From: AcAMD-5 sp044343935
Lineage (GTDB): Bacteria; Actinomycetota; Actinomycetes; S36-B12; UBA5976
DNA length: 64,000 nt
Assembly (NCBI GenBank): GCA_044343935.1
Contig: JBIJDU010000001.1
Location: 1 to 64,000, forward strand
Direction of reading: 5' to 3'
Made by a program: the position numbers and the translations under genes. Shown here one piece after another: positions 25,068 to 33,623 of the stretch (within the stretch, counting starts at the first letter, position 1; the number at the start of each line of letters is the position of its first letter). The notes beneath the pieces are model-generated. The model did not search any database and was not told the DNA's origin. It saw nothing but the letters and a program-made list of their open reading frames with translations.

Positions 25068-25157
25068 ATGAACGCACGAACTCGTCGCATAATCACACTG
25101 GTGGTGTTGGCATCACTAATTGCCGCACCATTAATAAATGCAGTTTTAGCGGTTTAA
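25068..25157 (+). CDS. Possible 29-aa membrane miniprotein
   Basis: An ATG at 25068 opens a 29-codon frame: a basic start (MNARTRRI) followed by one hydrophobic helix rich in Leu, Val, Ala and Ile, with no charged residue after position 7. It fills the gap between the DUF2530 and serC genes and its stop overlaps the serC stop by 4 nt, the same tight packing seen between real convergent genes here. A G-run (25062-25067) lies just before the ATG. It could be a real small membrane protein, or chance. Confidence 0.4.
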   Translation: MNARTRRIITLVVLASLIAAPLINAVLAV

Positions 25158-26266
25158 AGCTGTCCGATCACGTAATCAATTGACTGCGTCAACTTAGTGA
25201 CATCTGTTGGCTCAACTGCTGGGAACATCGCAACTCTAATTTGATTTCGACCTAATTTTCGATATGGCTCTACGTCCAAAATGCCATTTGCACGAAGGGC
25301 TTTAGTTATTTGAGTTGCATCGATCTGATCAGCAAAATCAATAGTTGCCACAACATTTGATCGCTTTGCTGGATCAGTAACAAATGGCGTAGTTAATTCG
25401 CTTGCGTCAGCCCAGCCATAAAGTCTTCCGGCCGAATCAGCAGTGCGCTGTGCGCACCAGTTAATTCCACCATTGCTGTTCATCCAATCTAATTGCTCTG
25501 CCATCATCACAATCGTGGCAACAGCAGGAGTGTTATAGGTTTGATTTAATCTTGAATTTTCGAGCGCAATTGCTAAATCTAAGAACGCTGGCGTCCAACG
25601 ATTACTGCTGGTAATTTGCTCAATTCGCGCAATGGCTTTCGGCGACATGATCGCAAGCCACAACCCACCATCTGAACCAAAAGATTTTTGTGGGGCAAAG
25701 TAATAGACATCAAATTCATTTGGGTTAACCGCAAGGCCGCCAGCGGCGCTGGTTGCATCAACTACTACTAAGCCATCGCCTTCGGGGCGTTTAATTTCAA
25801 TGGCAACCCCGGTTGAAGTTTCATTGTGTGGGGTGCAGTAAGTATCAATTCCGGTAGCTGGCTTGAAAGCTGGTGCGTCACCAGGCTCTGCTTTGATTAT
25901 TTCAGGCTCGCTTAAATGTGGTGCTGCTTTTGCGCCGGAAGCAAATTTGGCACCAAATTCACCAAATGATAAAAACTGGGCTTTGTCGGCAATTAAATGA
26001 AACGTGGCAGCATCCCAAAATGCGGTAGAGCCACCATTGCCCAATACAACTTCATAGCCATCAGGCAAGTTATAAAGGGCCGTTAGTCCATCGCGCACTC
26101 GACCAACTTGAGTTTTAACTGCGTTTTGACGATGCGAGGTACCTAAAATTGTTTTGCTTGCTGCTTGTAGCGCCGCAATCTGCTCTGCTCTTACCTTGCT
26201 TGGTCCAGCACCAAACCGGCCATCTGTTGGTAGTAATTCGCTTGGGATTTTGATCTCGGCGCTCAT
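25154..26266 (-). CDS. serC: Phosphoserine aminotransferase
   Basis: A 370-aa PLP enzyme that makes O-phosphoserine from 3-phosphohydroxypyruvate, in serine synthesis. The PLP lysine is in FAPQKSFGSDGG (about residue 190) and the sequence follows the actinobacterial SerC type, with the start region DGRFGAGPSKVR. I use the ATG at 26266, which follows AGGAGAAGC; the frame is open 60 nt further but lacks a binding site. It is divergent to pdxH, which supplies its cofactor. Confidence 0.94.
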   Translation of the reverse strand: MSAEIKIPSELLPTDGRFGAGPSKVRAEQIAALQAASKTILGTSHRQNAVKTQVGRVRDGLTALYNLPDGYEVVLGNGGSTAFWDAATFHLIADKAQFLSFGEFGAKFASGAKAAPHLSEPEIIKAEPGDAPAFKPATGIDTYCTPHNETSTGVAIEIKRPEGDGLVVVDATSAAGGLAVNPNEFDVYYFAPQKSFGSDGGLWLAIMSPKAIARIEQITSSNRWTPAFLDLAIALENSRLNQTYNTPAVATIVMMAEQLDWMNSNGGINWCAQRTADSAGRLYGWADASELTTPFVTDPAKRSNVVATIDFADQIDATQITKALRANGILDVEPYRKLGRNQIRVAMFPAVEPTDVTKLTQSIDYVIGQL

Positions 26267-26338
26267 GCTTCTCCTAAATTCAGAGCCAAACTTACCCACC
26301 ACCAAGCACATTTGCGCAGCAGCCACGAGAATGCTCCC

Positions 26339-27025
26339 GTGAGCGAACAGAATTGGTTGAACGAACTTCGGGTGAGTTATGAAGTTTCTGGCATAACTGA
26401 AGATCAGCTGCTACCAACTCCAATGCAGCAATTTCAGGCTTGGTTAGCAGATGCGGTAGCTGCGGAACTGCCCGAACCCAACGCCATGGTGATTGCGACC
26501 GTTGCTGCAACTGGAGCACCATCAACTAGAACAGTGCTATGTAAATTAGTTGATGAGCGTGGTTTTGTGTTTTTCACGAATACCAATAGCAACAAAGCTC
26601 AACAACTAGCAGCTAATCCGCAATTGGCAGCAACTTTTCTTTGGTTAAAGCTACATCGACAAGTACATGTTGTCGGTAATGTTGAAGAAGTTTCCAGAGC
26701 AGAAGCAGACGAATATTTTGCAACGCGGGCCAGATCATCGCAGCTTGGTGCATGGGCAAGCGAACAATCAAAAGTTCTTGGCTCACGAGATGAGTTAGCA
26801 GCTGCAGTTGCACAATTCGAAGCTAAGTTTGCCGATCAAGAAGTAATTCCGACTCCGCCATTTTGGGGTGGTTATTTGATTCGACCCAATTATGTTGAGT
26901 TCTGGCAAGGACAGCGCTCTCGATTGCACGATCGATTCCGCTACGAATTATCTGATCCGGGCTTTTATGGCAGATCTGTGCTAAATCGCGCAGATGCTTG
27001 GCAGATTTCGCGGCTGGCCCCGTAG
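26339..27025 (+). CDS. pdxH: Pyridoxamine 5'-phosphate oxidase
   Basis: A 228-aa FMN enzyme that oxidises PNP or PMP to pyridoxal phosphate. The FMN-binding region is VLCKLVDERGFVFFTN with TNSNKAQQLAANP, and the C-terminal part carries RPNYVEFWQGQRSRLHDR and ends with RLAP, as in the family. The GTG at 26339 is the most likely start; upstream is a TTG nine codons earlier. It is divergent to serC, a gene pair that makes sense because SerC needs PLP. Confidence 0.92.
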   Translation: MSEQNWLNELRVSYEVSGITEDQLLPTPMQQFQAWLADAVAAELPEPNAMVIATVAATGAPSTRTVLCKLVDERGFVFFTNTNSNKAQQLAANPQLAATFLWLKLHRQVHVVGNVEEVSRAEADEYFATRARSSQLGAWASEQSKVLGSRDELAAAVAQFEAKFADQEVIPTPPFWGGYLIRPNYVEFWQGQRSRLHDRFRYELSDPGFYGRSVLNRADAWQISRLAP

Positions 27026-27051
27026 GCTAAGCCTGAAACTGAAAGGCCGAA

Positions 27052-28008
27052 ATGATTGTCACCATCACGCCAAACCCATCATTGGATTACACCTATGAAT
27101 TGCCAGCAGGTGAATTCTCTCTAGGTGGTGTGATTCGACCGCTGGCTACTCGCTGTGATGCTGGTGGCAAAGGTGTGAATGTGGCGCGAGCACTTTCGCT
27201 AAATGGTTTTAGGTCCCGCGCAGTGTTGACGTTGGGTCAAACTGAAGGACAGCACATCCTAGACTTATTAATGCTAGAAGATCTTGATACTAGACCGCTG
27301 TTAGTAAAAGGTGCCTCTCGCGTAAATGTGACTTTGGTAGATATTGACGGAAACACCACCAAAATAAATTCACTTGGCTCACCTATTTCGCCAGGTGAAT
27401 GTCGAGGCCTAGTTGCGTTAGCAATTACCGCAACTGACGAAATTGATTGGTTGGTTACTTGTGGTTCGTTGCCACCTGCGGTAGATAAAGGTTTTCATGC
27501 CATGGCAGTTGAGGGTGGTAAATCAATTGGTGCCAAAACTGCAGTTGACTGCACTGGAGAACCATTATTGCTTGCCTGCAAAGCAGGTGTTGATTTAATT
27601 AAACCAAACGTGCATGAGCTGCGTGACATTGTAAAGCGCGAACTCACCAATCTGGGCGAGATTATTCAAGCAGCCAAGGAAGTAATTGCAATTGGTTGCA
27701 ATGCAGTAATTGTTTCAATGGGATCGCAAGGCGCGGTTTATGTGTCAGCAACCGACGTGCTATATGCCACCGCACCAAAAGTAAAGCCACGCAGCACCTC
27801 TGGTGCTGGTGACTCATCCCTTGCGGGCTTTTTATCAAAAGTAGATGCTGGCTTAGAAGCTGCGCTGCTGGAATCAATGGCCTGGGGTGCCGCTGCGGTT
27901 GGCTTACCTGGTTCGCAGATGCCCGTTGAATCAGATATTGCGCCACTTCGTGGCATTAGCAAAGTAACTCGGGAACCCGATTTATCGCTAGTAGTTGTTG
28001 GCGATTAA
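27052..28008 (+). CDS. 1-phosphofructokinase-type hexose kinase (PfkB family)
   Basis: A 318-aa PfkB-family kinase of the 1-phosphofructokinase / tagatose-6-phosphate kinase group. The sugar-binding start is ITPNPSLDYTYEL, the N-terminal PfkB signature is AGGKGVNVARAL (38-49), and the C-terminal signature contains the catalytic aspartate in TSGAGDSSLAGF (about residue 254). It phosphorylates a sugar phosphate with ATP, probably fructose 1-phosphate from PTS uptake. The HPr gene at 4698 shows that a PTS exists, although no fructose EII is in the window. Confidence 0.85.
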   Translation: MIVTITPNPSLDYTYELPAGEFSLGGVIRPLATRCDAGGKGVNVARALSLNGFRSRAVLTLGQTEGQHILDLLMLEDLDTRPLLVKGASRVNVTLVDIDGNTTKINSLGSPISPGECRGLVALAITATDEIDWLVTCGSLPPAVDKGFHAMAVEGGKSIGAKTAVDCTGEPLLLACKAGVDLIKPNVHELRDIVKRELTNLGEIIQAAKEVIAIGCNAVIVSMGSQGAVYVSATDVLYATAPKVKPRSTSGAGDSSLAGFLSKVDAGLEAALLESMAWGAAAVGLPGSQMPVESDIAPLRGISKVTREPDLSLVVVGD

Positions 28009-29360
28009 CTCTTTTTAATTTTTTCGTAATCCGCTAATGCTCTAACTCGCTCAACGGCGTGATCCACAATTGTTTTAGGATAATTGAATTTGTAACCATC
28101 AGCAGCTTTCCAGGGTTCATGTGCGCTTTCACCTGGTAGATGGGCTAACTCTGGCACATATTTCCTAACGTAATCACCGGTTGGATCAAACTTAATTCCC
28201 TGAGTGATTGGATTGAATACTCGATAAAACGGCGAAGCGTCAGTGCCACTACCAGCAGTCCATTGCCAGCCATGTTGATTAGAAGCAATATCGCCATCTG
28301 CTAACCACTGCATAAACCAATCAGCACCGCGGCGCCAATCAATATGCAAATCTTTAATCAAGAAACTTGCTACCACCATGCGAACCCGGTTATGCATCCA
28401 GCCTTCGGCAAGTAATTGCCGCATGCCAGCATCAACAAATGGATATCCGGTTTTGCCATGACACCATGCTTGAAAGTTTTGCTCGGCCGCTTTACCAGTT
28501 TCCCAAGGCATGAAGTCATATTGCTTATTTAAGTTTTCCGAGATGGTGTGTGGATTGTGATGTAGCACGTCGGCATAAAATTCACGCCAACAAATCTCTT
28601 TGGCATAAACTTCATCTTTACTAGTTAAATCTTGCAAAATAGTGCGTGGATGAATCTCGCCAAACCGAAGCGGAATGCTCAACCGCGAGGTGCCATTTAT
28701 GAAGTCAGGCCGATTTCGATCTTCTGCATAATTAATCAAGGTGGTGTTTCGGAATTTCTCCCATTGCGCTAGCGCTGCAGCTTCGCCAGCTGCTGGCAGT
28801 TGCAACGCACCAATATCGGGTTCAGCTGGTCTGCCTTGACACTCCAACGGCATCCACCAATTGGTAAATGTTGGCGTTACAGCCGGTAGGCGCCAACCAT
28901 GAGCGACCCAAGCTTTGTAATACGGGGTAAAAACTCGATATGGCGTGCCGTCTTCTTTTCGAACTCGACCAGGTGCCACGGCGTAAGGAGAGCCAGTTCT
29001 AATTAATGGAACAGATAACTGTTTATCTAACGCCAAATCTGCTGCTAAAACTTCAGGTACGTAATCTGCGCTGATATGCACGCTAGTTGCTTTTGCAGCT
29101 GCAATAACTTCTGGCAGCACCTCATTTGGTTTACCATGGCGGATCAGTAAATTTCGCTTTAGCGATTTACCCAACTCATTTAAGCTGCGGACTAAATACG
29201 CCCCGCGAACCGGACCAAACTGCTGCCACTGATCTGGATCCAGAATAAATAGCGCCACAACTCGCGGATCGGCGGAAGTGCTCGCCTCCTCAATTGCGGC
29301 GAGTAAGGCGGGATTGTCGGAAAGCCGCAGATCGCGACGAAACCAGTGGATGGTGGCCAT
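28005..29360 (-). CDS. phr: Deoxyribodipyrimidine photolyase
   Basis: A 451-aa class I photolyase that uses light and FAD to split cyclobutane pyrimidine dimers. The antenna domain begins TIHWFRRDLRLSDNPAL. The FAD domain includes ICWREFYADVL, the tryptophan-rich segments GMRQLLAEGWMHNRVRM and DIASNQHGWQWTAGSGTDASP, and the NPITQGIKFDP ending. I start at the ATG at 29360; twelve further codons are open upstream without support. It converges with the kinase gene with TTAA shared by both stops. A photolyase fits a sunlit habitat. Confidence 0.93.
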   Translation of the reverse strand: MATIHWFRRDLRLSDNPALLAAIEEASTSADPRVVALFILDPDQWQQFGPVRGAYLVRSLNELGKSLKRNLLIRHGKPNEVLPEVIAAAKATSVHISADYVPEVLAADLALDKQLSVPLIRTGSPYAVAPGRVRKEDGTPYRVFTPYYKAWVAHGWRLPAVTPTFTNWWMPLECQGRPAEPDIGALQLPAAGEAAALAQWEKFRNTTLINYAEDRNRPDFINGTSRLSIPLRFGEIHPRTILQDLTSKDEVYAKEICWREFYADVLHHNPHTISENLNKQYDFMPWETGKAAEQNFQAWCHGKTGYPFVDAGMRQLLAEGWMHNRVRMVVASFLIKDLHIDWRRGADWFMQWLADGDIASNQHGWQWTAGSGTDASPFYRVFNPITQGIKFDPTGDYVRKYVPELAHLPGESAHEPWKAADGYKFNYPKTIVDHAVERVRALADYEKIKKS

Positions 29361-29442
29361 TGGCGCACGGTAGGGGGAATTAAATCCCGCTGCCACCTGA
29401 GTTGCCTTAAGGTATCTTTAAGGTTCTGGTAGGCTCGCCCCC

Positions 29443-30015
29443 ATGCGAAAGACCCTAATTGGCTTACTGCTGGGCATTGCCCTAGTTGGCACCACGCTGC
29501 CTGCGCAAGCCAATGATGAGGCAATTTCGCTGGATACTGAGCTCTACCAGATCAACCCAACAGCTGAGCAAAGCCAAGAGAGGGCAGCTGAGCGCAGGGC
29601 AGCAGCGGCAGCGAAAGCCGATCGACAGCTGCGCCGAGTAATCGCTAAAGGTGAAAAAGTGGTCAGCATTGCTGCCAAACTCAAGGGAGTTCGCTACAAA
29701 TATGCTGGTAGCTCACCAAAAACTGGCTTTGACTGCTCCGGCTACACCGCATATGTTTTCAACAAGATGGGAATTGAACTTCCCAGATCTTCCGGCGCAA
29801 TTCGCAATGCCGCAAAGAAGATCGGTAAAGAGCAGTTGCGTAAAGGCGATTTAGTGTTCTGGCACTCCAGCAGTGGTCGGGTGTTCCATGTTGGAATTTA
29901 TGCTGGCAATGGCAAGGCATGGCATGCTCCACGCCCCGGCCGAAGTGTCACGATGCAGTCGTTATGGCTTGCTGGGGGTCGACAAACCTCATATATCACC
30001 TACGGCCGAATCTAA
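29443..30015 (+). CDS. Secreted NlpC/P60 cell-wall hydrolase
   Basis: A 190-aa protein with a signal peptide (MRKTLIGLLLGIALVGTTLPAQA, cleavage near residue 23), a charged Ala/Arg/Glu-rich helical linker (40-70) and an NlpC/P60 domain. The catalytic triad is C98 (FDCSG), H149 (FHVGIYAG) and H161 (WHAPRPG). Such enzymes cut stem peptides of peptidoglycan and are used in cell separation. No ribosome binding site is evident before the ATG. It stands alone, divergent to the photolyase. Confidence 0.9.
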   Translation: MRKTLIGLLLGIALVGTTLPAQANDEAISLDTELYQINPTAEQSQERAAERRAAAAAKADRQLRRVIAKGEKVVSIAAKLKGVRYKYAGSSPKTGFDCSGYTAYVFNKMGIELPRSSGAIRNAAKKIGKEQLRKGDLVFWHSSSGRVFHVGIYAGNGKAWHAPRPGRSVTMQSLWLAGGRQTSYITYGRI

Positions 30016-30054
30016 ATCGCCTGCAAAAATCTGATTTCCCACTACGGTTAGCGC

Positions 30055-31176
30055 GTGCGAATTGCCATTCCAATTGAAACTAAACCAGGTGAAGCTCGCG
30101 TTGCCCTGGTGCCTGATCTGGCTGCCAAATTAATCAAACAAGGTTTCAATTTGGTGTTACAAGCCGGAGCTGGTGCGAAATCTGGCTTCACTGATGCGGC
30201 ATATCAAGCTGCAGGGGTTCAAATTGTGGCTGCTGACGGTATTGATGAGGCTGATGTGGTGCTAAGCGTCCAGCCACTTTCGCTGTCGCAGCTAAATACG
30301 CTTAAACCAGGTGCAATTACAATTTCATTTTTACCAGTTAATTCTTCGGCAGATTTGATTCAAGCTGCTGCGAGCGCAAAAGTGACGACATTCTCGCTGG
30401 AGTTGATTCCAAGAATTTCTCGGGCGCAGTCAATGGATGCGCTAACCTCGCAAGCGTTATGCGCTGGCTACAAGGCAGCATTAGTTGGCGCAGAGTTATC
30501 ACCAAGATTTTTTCCGTTGTTGATGACAGCAGCGGGCACTGTTACGCCAGCACAGGTTTTGGTATTGGGCGCAGGTGTTGCTGGATTGCAGGCAATTGCC
30601 ACCGCAAAGCGATTAGGTGCAGTGGTTTCAGCATATGACGTTAGACCTTCTAGTAAGGATGAAGTTATTTCGATGGGTGCCACGTTTATTGAATTAGACC
30701 TAGAGGCATTAGAAGGCAGTGGTGGGTATGCCAGGGAAATGACCGAAGAGCGCGCAGCTAGACAGCGCGAATTGTTAACACCTTATATTTCAAAATCAGA
30801 TGTGGTTATCACCACCGCTGCCGTACCAGGTAGACCGGCCCCGCGATTAATTACTAAAGAAATGATGAGCGGACTTAAGAGCGGATCTGTTGTGGTCGAT
30901 TTGGCAGCCGAAACTGGTGGCAACGTTGAAGGATCCGTAGCCGGTGAAGTTGTTGAGATTGCGGGTGTGAAAATTTGGGGCGGTAAAGATGTGCCAAGCA
31001 CATTGCCGTATCACGCATCGCAACTATATGCCAAGAACGTAGTTAACTTATTAAATTTGATGATTGATCCAACTAGCAACAAACTTAATTTAAATTTTGA
31101 CGATGAAATTATTGCTGCCGCCGCGGTAACACATGCTGGCGAGGTTCGAGTTCAGTTAGTTGGAGGTGGAAAATGA
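30055..31176 (+). CDS. pntAA: NAD(P) transhydrogenase alpha subunit, part 1
   Basis: A 373-aa NAD-binding subunit (dI) of the proton-translocating transhydrogenase. It has the alanine dehydrogenase-type fold with the start IPIETKPGEARVALVP and the dinucleotide loop VLGAGVAGLQAIATAKRLGA (about 165-185), and the mobile-loop region near VRPSSKDEVISMGA. GTG start at 30055. It is cotranslated with pntAB and pntB (ATGA overlaps), and together they make NADPH from NADH using the proton gradient. Confidence 0.94.
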   Translation: MRIAIPIETKPGEARVALVPDLAAKLIKQGFNLVLQAGAGAKSGFTDAAYQAAGVQIVAADGIDEADVVLSVQPLSLSQLNTLKPGAITISFLPVNSSADLIQAAASAKVTTFSLELIPRISRAQSMDALTSQALCAGYKAALVGAELSPRFFPLLMTAAGTVTPAQVLVLGAGVAGLQAIATAKRLGAVVSAYDVRPSSKDEVISMGATFIELDLEALEGSGGYAREMTEERAARQRELLTPYISKSDVVITTAAVPGRPAPRLITKEMMSGLKSGSVVVDLAAETGGNVEGSVAGEVVEIAGVKIWGGKDVPSTLPYHASQLYAKNVVNLLNLMIDPTSNKLNLNFDDEIIAAAAVTHAGEVRVQLVGGGK

Positions 31177-31457
31177 GCGATCTGATGGCGTTGATCTCAA
31201 TTTTTGTGCTGGCAGTTTTCGTAGGATTTGAAGTAGTTTCAAAAGTTTCTACCACGCTTCACACCCCATTAATGAGCGGTGCCAATGCAATTCACGGTGT
31301 GATTTTGGTGGGCGCGATTATTGTGGCTGATCATTCTGAAACGACGTTGGAGTTGGTGTTATCACTGATTGCAATTGTGCTTGCTACCATCAATATGGTC
31401 GGTGGCTTTGTCGTGACAGATCGCATGCTTGAGATGTTTAAAGGTAAGAAAAAATGA
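31173..31457 (+). CDS. pntAB: NAD(P) transhydrogenase alpha subunit, part 2
   Basis: A 94-aa membrane subunit with three hydrophobic helices and the conserved TPLMSGANAIHGVILVGA segment, which is part of the proton path. It starts inside the end of pntAA (ATGA, 31173) and its stop overlaps the start of pntB by 4 nt. The three-gene split is the Actinobacteria/alphaproteobacteria form of the enzyme. Confidence 0.94.
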   Translation: MSDLMALISIFVLAVFVGFEVVSKVSTTLHTPLMSGANAIHGVILVGAIIVADHSETTLELVLSLIAIVLATINMVGGFVVTDRMLEMFKGKKK

Positions 31458-32845
31458 GCAGAGACTTATACGACCTGCTCGGCTTACTGGCAGCAGTTGC
31501 TTTCATTTTGGCGTTGAAGGGATTGTCATCGCCGCGTACCGCCCGGCGCGGTAATCTAATTGGTGCAGGTGGCGCATTACTCGCAACCGTAATTGTGTTT
31601 TTCTATGTTGAAGCGCCAGCTGAGTTACCACTAAATAATTTGGGTTTGATATTGGCTGCGATTGCTATTGGCACGTTAATTGGCGTGCCAGCGGCAAGAC
31701 GAGTTCAAATGACTCAAATGCCGCAATTAGTTGCGTTGTTTAATGGTGTTGGAGGTGGCGCTGCGGCATTAGTTGCCATAGTTGAATATTTGAATCTTGG
31801 GGCTACCGCATCGCTGCCTGTGTTAATTGCAACAATCTTCACGGTGGTTGTTGGTTCAGTTTCGTTCTCGGGTTCGATTGTTACTTTCTTAAAGTTACAA
31901 GAATTGATGACAACCCGACCAGTAGTATTTCCAGGCGGTAGATTTGTAATTGCGGCAACGCTGGCCAGCATAATTGCTGTTTCAGCTTGGGTGATTGTTA
32001 GCGGTGGCACGATGTCGCTGTTAATTTTAGGCGTCCTGTCATTGTTGTTTGGCGTACTTTTTGTGCTACCAGTTGGTGGTGCAGACGTACCAATTGTGAT
32101 CTCGCTACTAAATGCATTCACTGGTTTAACTGTTGCTGCTAGTGGTTATGTGCTAGAAGCAACATTGTTAATTGTTGCCGGTACCCTCGTTGGCGCATCG
32201 GGCACGATTTTGACCAGATTAATGGCAGCTGCAATGGGCAGATCTATCTTTGGTATTTTGTTTGGTGCGTTTACCGCAAAAGCAACCACCACCGATGCCG
32301 CAACTGATGCTCGTCCAGTCAAATCTGGTTCAGCGGAAGATGTCGCAATTTTGTTGAATTACGCTAACCGAGTTGTGTTCGTGCCTGGCTTTGGGTTAGC
32401 AGTTGCGCAAGCACAGCACACCGTTCGCGAGTTAGCAGATTTGTTAATGGCAAAAGGAATTGAAGTTGCTTACGGCATTCACCCAGTGGCTGGTCGAATG
32501 CCAGGGCATATGAATGTGTTACTTGCGGAGGCCAACGTGCCTTATGAGCAGTTAGCTGAGATGGAAGAAGTAAATCCAACATTTGCCCAAACTGATGTTG
32601 CGTTGGTGATTGGGGCAAATGACGTGGTTAATCCGGCCGCAAAAACAAGCCCTGGCGCCCCCATTTATGGCATGCCAATTTTGGAAGTTGCAAACGCGGC
32701 AAACGTCATTTTCTTAAAACGGTCAATGCGACCTGGATTCGCCGGAATCGAAAACGAGTTGCTTTATGACCCAAAAACCACTTTGCTCTTTGGCGATGCC
32801 AAAGCATCACTAACTGCAGTAGTTAGCGCACTAAAGGCGCTTTAG
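31454..32845 (+). CDS. pntB: NAD(P) transhydrogenase beta subunit
   Basis: A 463-aa subunit. About the first 290 residues form membrane helices (dII), and the last 175 the NADP-binding domain (dIII), with the GYGLAVAQAQ-like segment FVPGFGLAVAQAQ, HPVAGRMPGHMNVLLAEA and the terminal region DVALVIGANDVVNPAA, MPILEVANA. It completes the transhydrogenase operon. A possible terminator-like hairpin (AGCGC/GCGCT at 32825-32841, then a T-run after the stop) lies at its 3' end. Confidence 0.95.
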   Translation: MSRDLYDLLGLLAAVAFILALKGLSSPRTARRGNLIGAGGALLATVIVFFYVEAPAELPLNNLGLILAAIAIGTLIGVPAARRVQMTQMPQLVALFNGVGGGAAALVAIVEYLNLGATASLPVLIATIFTVVVGSVSFSGSIVTFLKLQELMTTRPVVFPGGRFVIAATLASIIAVSAWVIVSGGTMSLLILGVLSLLFGVLFVLPVGGADVPIVISLLNAFTGLTVAASGYVLEATLLIVAGTLVGASGTILTRLMAAAMGRSIFGILFGAFTAKATTTDAATDARPVKSGSAEDVAILLNYANRVVFVPGFGLAVAQAQHTVRELADLLMAKGIEVAYGIHPVAGRMPGHMNVLLAEANVPYEQLAEMEEVNPTFAQTDVALVIGANDVVNPAAKTSPGAPIYGMPILEVANAANVIFLKRSMRPGFAGIENELLYDPKTTLLFGDAKASLTAVVSALKAL

Positions 32846-32912
32846 GTGGGGTTTTTCTGAAACTACCCTGCTTGATTCAACAATTTTGAGTAAAACAGGG
32901 CAGAATCTAGCC

Positions 32913-33620
32913 ATGACAGTCTTAGTAGTAGATGACGATCGTGCGATTCGAGACGCGGTGATGCGCGCTATCAAGTTTGATGGCATGGAGTGCGAAGCTG
33001 TTGCAACTGCTCGCGAGGCCTTGCAATACATCAATGGCGAGCGTGGGAAGCGGCCAGACTTAGTGATCTTGGATCTTGGTCTGCCTGATTTAGATGGTCT
33101 TGAGGTAGTTCGGCAGGTCCGGGCTAAAGGTGATGACTTACCAATATTGGTATTAACAGCACGGACTCAAATTTCGGATCGAGTGGCAGGGTTAGATGCC
33201 GGGGCGGATGACTATTTACCAAAACCCTTTGCGCTACCTGAGTTATTGGCACGAGTCAGGGCGTTGCTGCGCCGGATTCAAATTGATGCAACACCATCTG
33301 GCGTAGTGCCAAGCGGTGAGGTTTATCAAATCGAAGATTTAATTGTTGATTGTGGTGCATACCGGGCTTCTCGAAATGGCAGACATTGCAATTTAACAAG
33401 AACTGAATTCTCGCTATTGGAAGTGCTGGCAAAAAATGCTGGCAAAGTTGTGCCGCGAGATATGTTACTGGAAAAAGTGTGGGGCTGGGCAAGTCCAACA
33501 TTGAGTAATGGTCTAGATGTTTACATTGGCTATCTTCGAAAAAAACTTGAAGAGGGCGGCGAACCTCGACTAGTACAGACGGTTCGCGGCGTTGGTTACG
33601 TACTGCGCCTAGAGGAGTAG
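32913..33620 (+). CDS. OmpR-family response regulator
   Basis: A 235-aa two-component response regulator. The receiver domain has the acidic pair D7/D8, phosphorylated D54 (VILDLGLPDLDG) and the lysine of LPKPFALPE (about 106). The C-terminal half is a winged helix with TRTEFSLLEVLAKNAGKVVPRD and the end GVGYVLR. It resembles the MprA/PrrA group of Actinobacteria. The ATG at 32913 begins the receiver fold; nine upstream codons are open but unsupported. The sensor kinase gene follows after 3 nt. Confidence 0.9.
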   Translation: MTVLVVDDDRAIRDAVMRAIKFDGMECEAVATAREALQYINGERGKRPDLVILDLGLPDLDGLEVVRQVRAKGDDLPILVLTARTQISDRVAGLDAGADDYLPKPFALPELLARVRALLRRIQIDATPSGVVPSGEVYQIEDLIVDCGAYRASRNGRHCNLTRTEFSLLEVLAKNAGKVVPRDMLLEKVWGWASPTLSNGLDVYIGYLRKKLEEGGEPRLVQTVRGVGYVLRLEE

Positions 33621-33623
33621 GTT

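Noticed and set aside
32825..32870. Intrinsic terminator after pntB
   Set aside because: A 5-bp stem lies inside the coding end and the T-run follows 13 nt later, too far for a classic terminator; mentioned only in the pntB entry.
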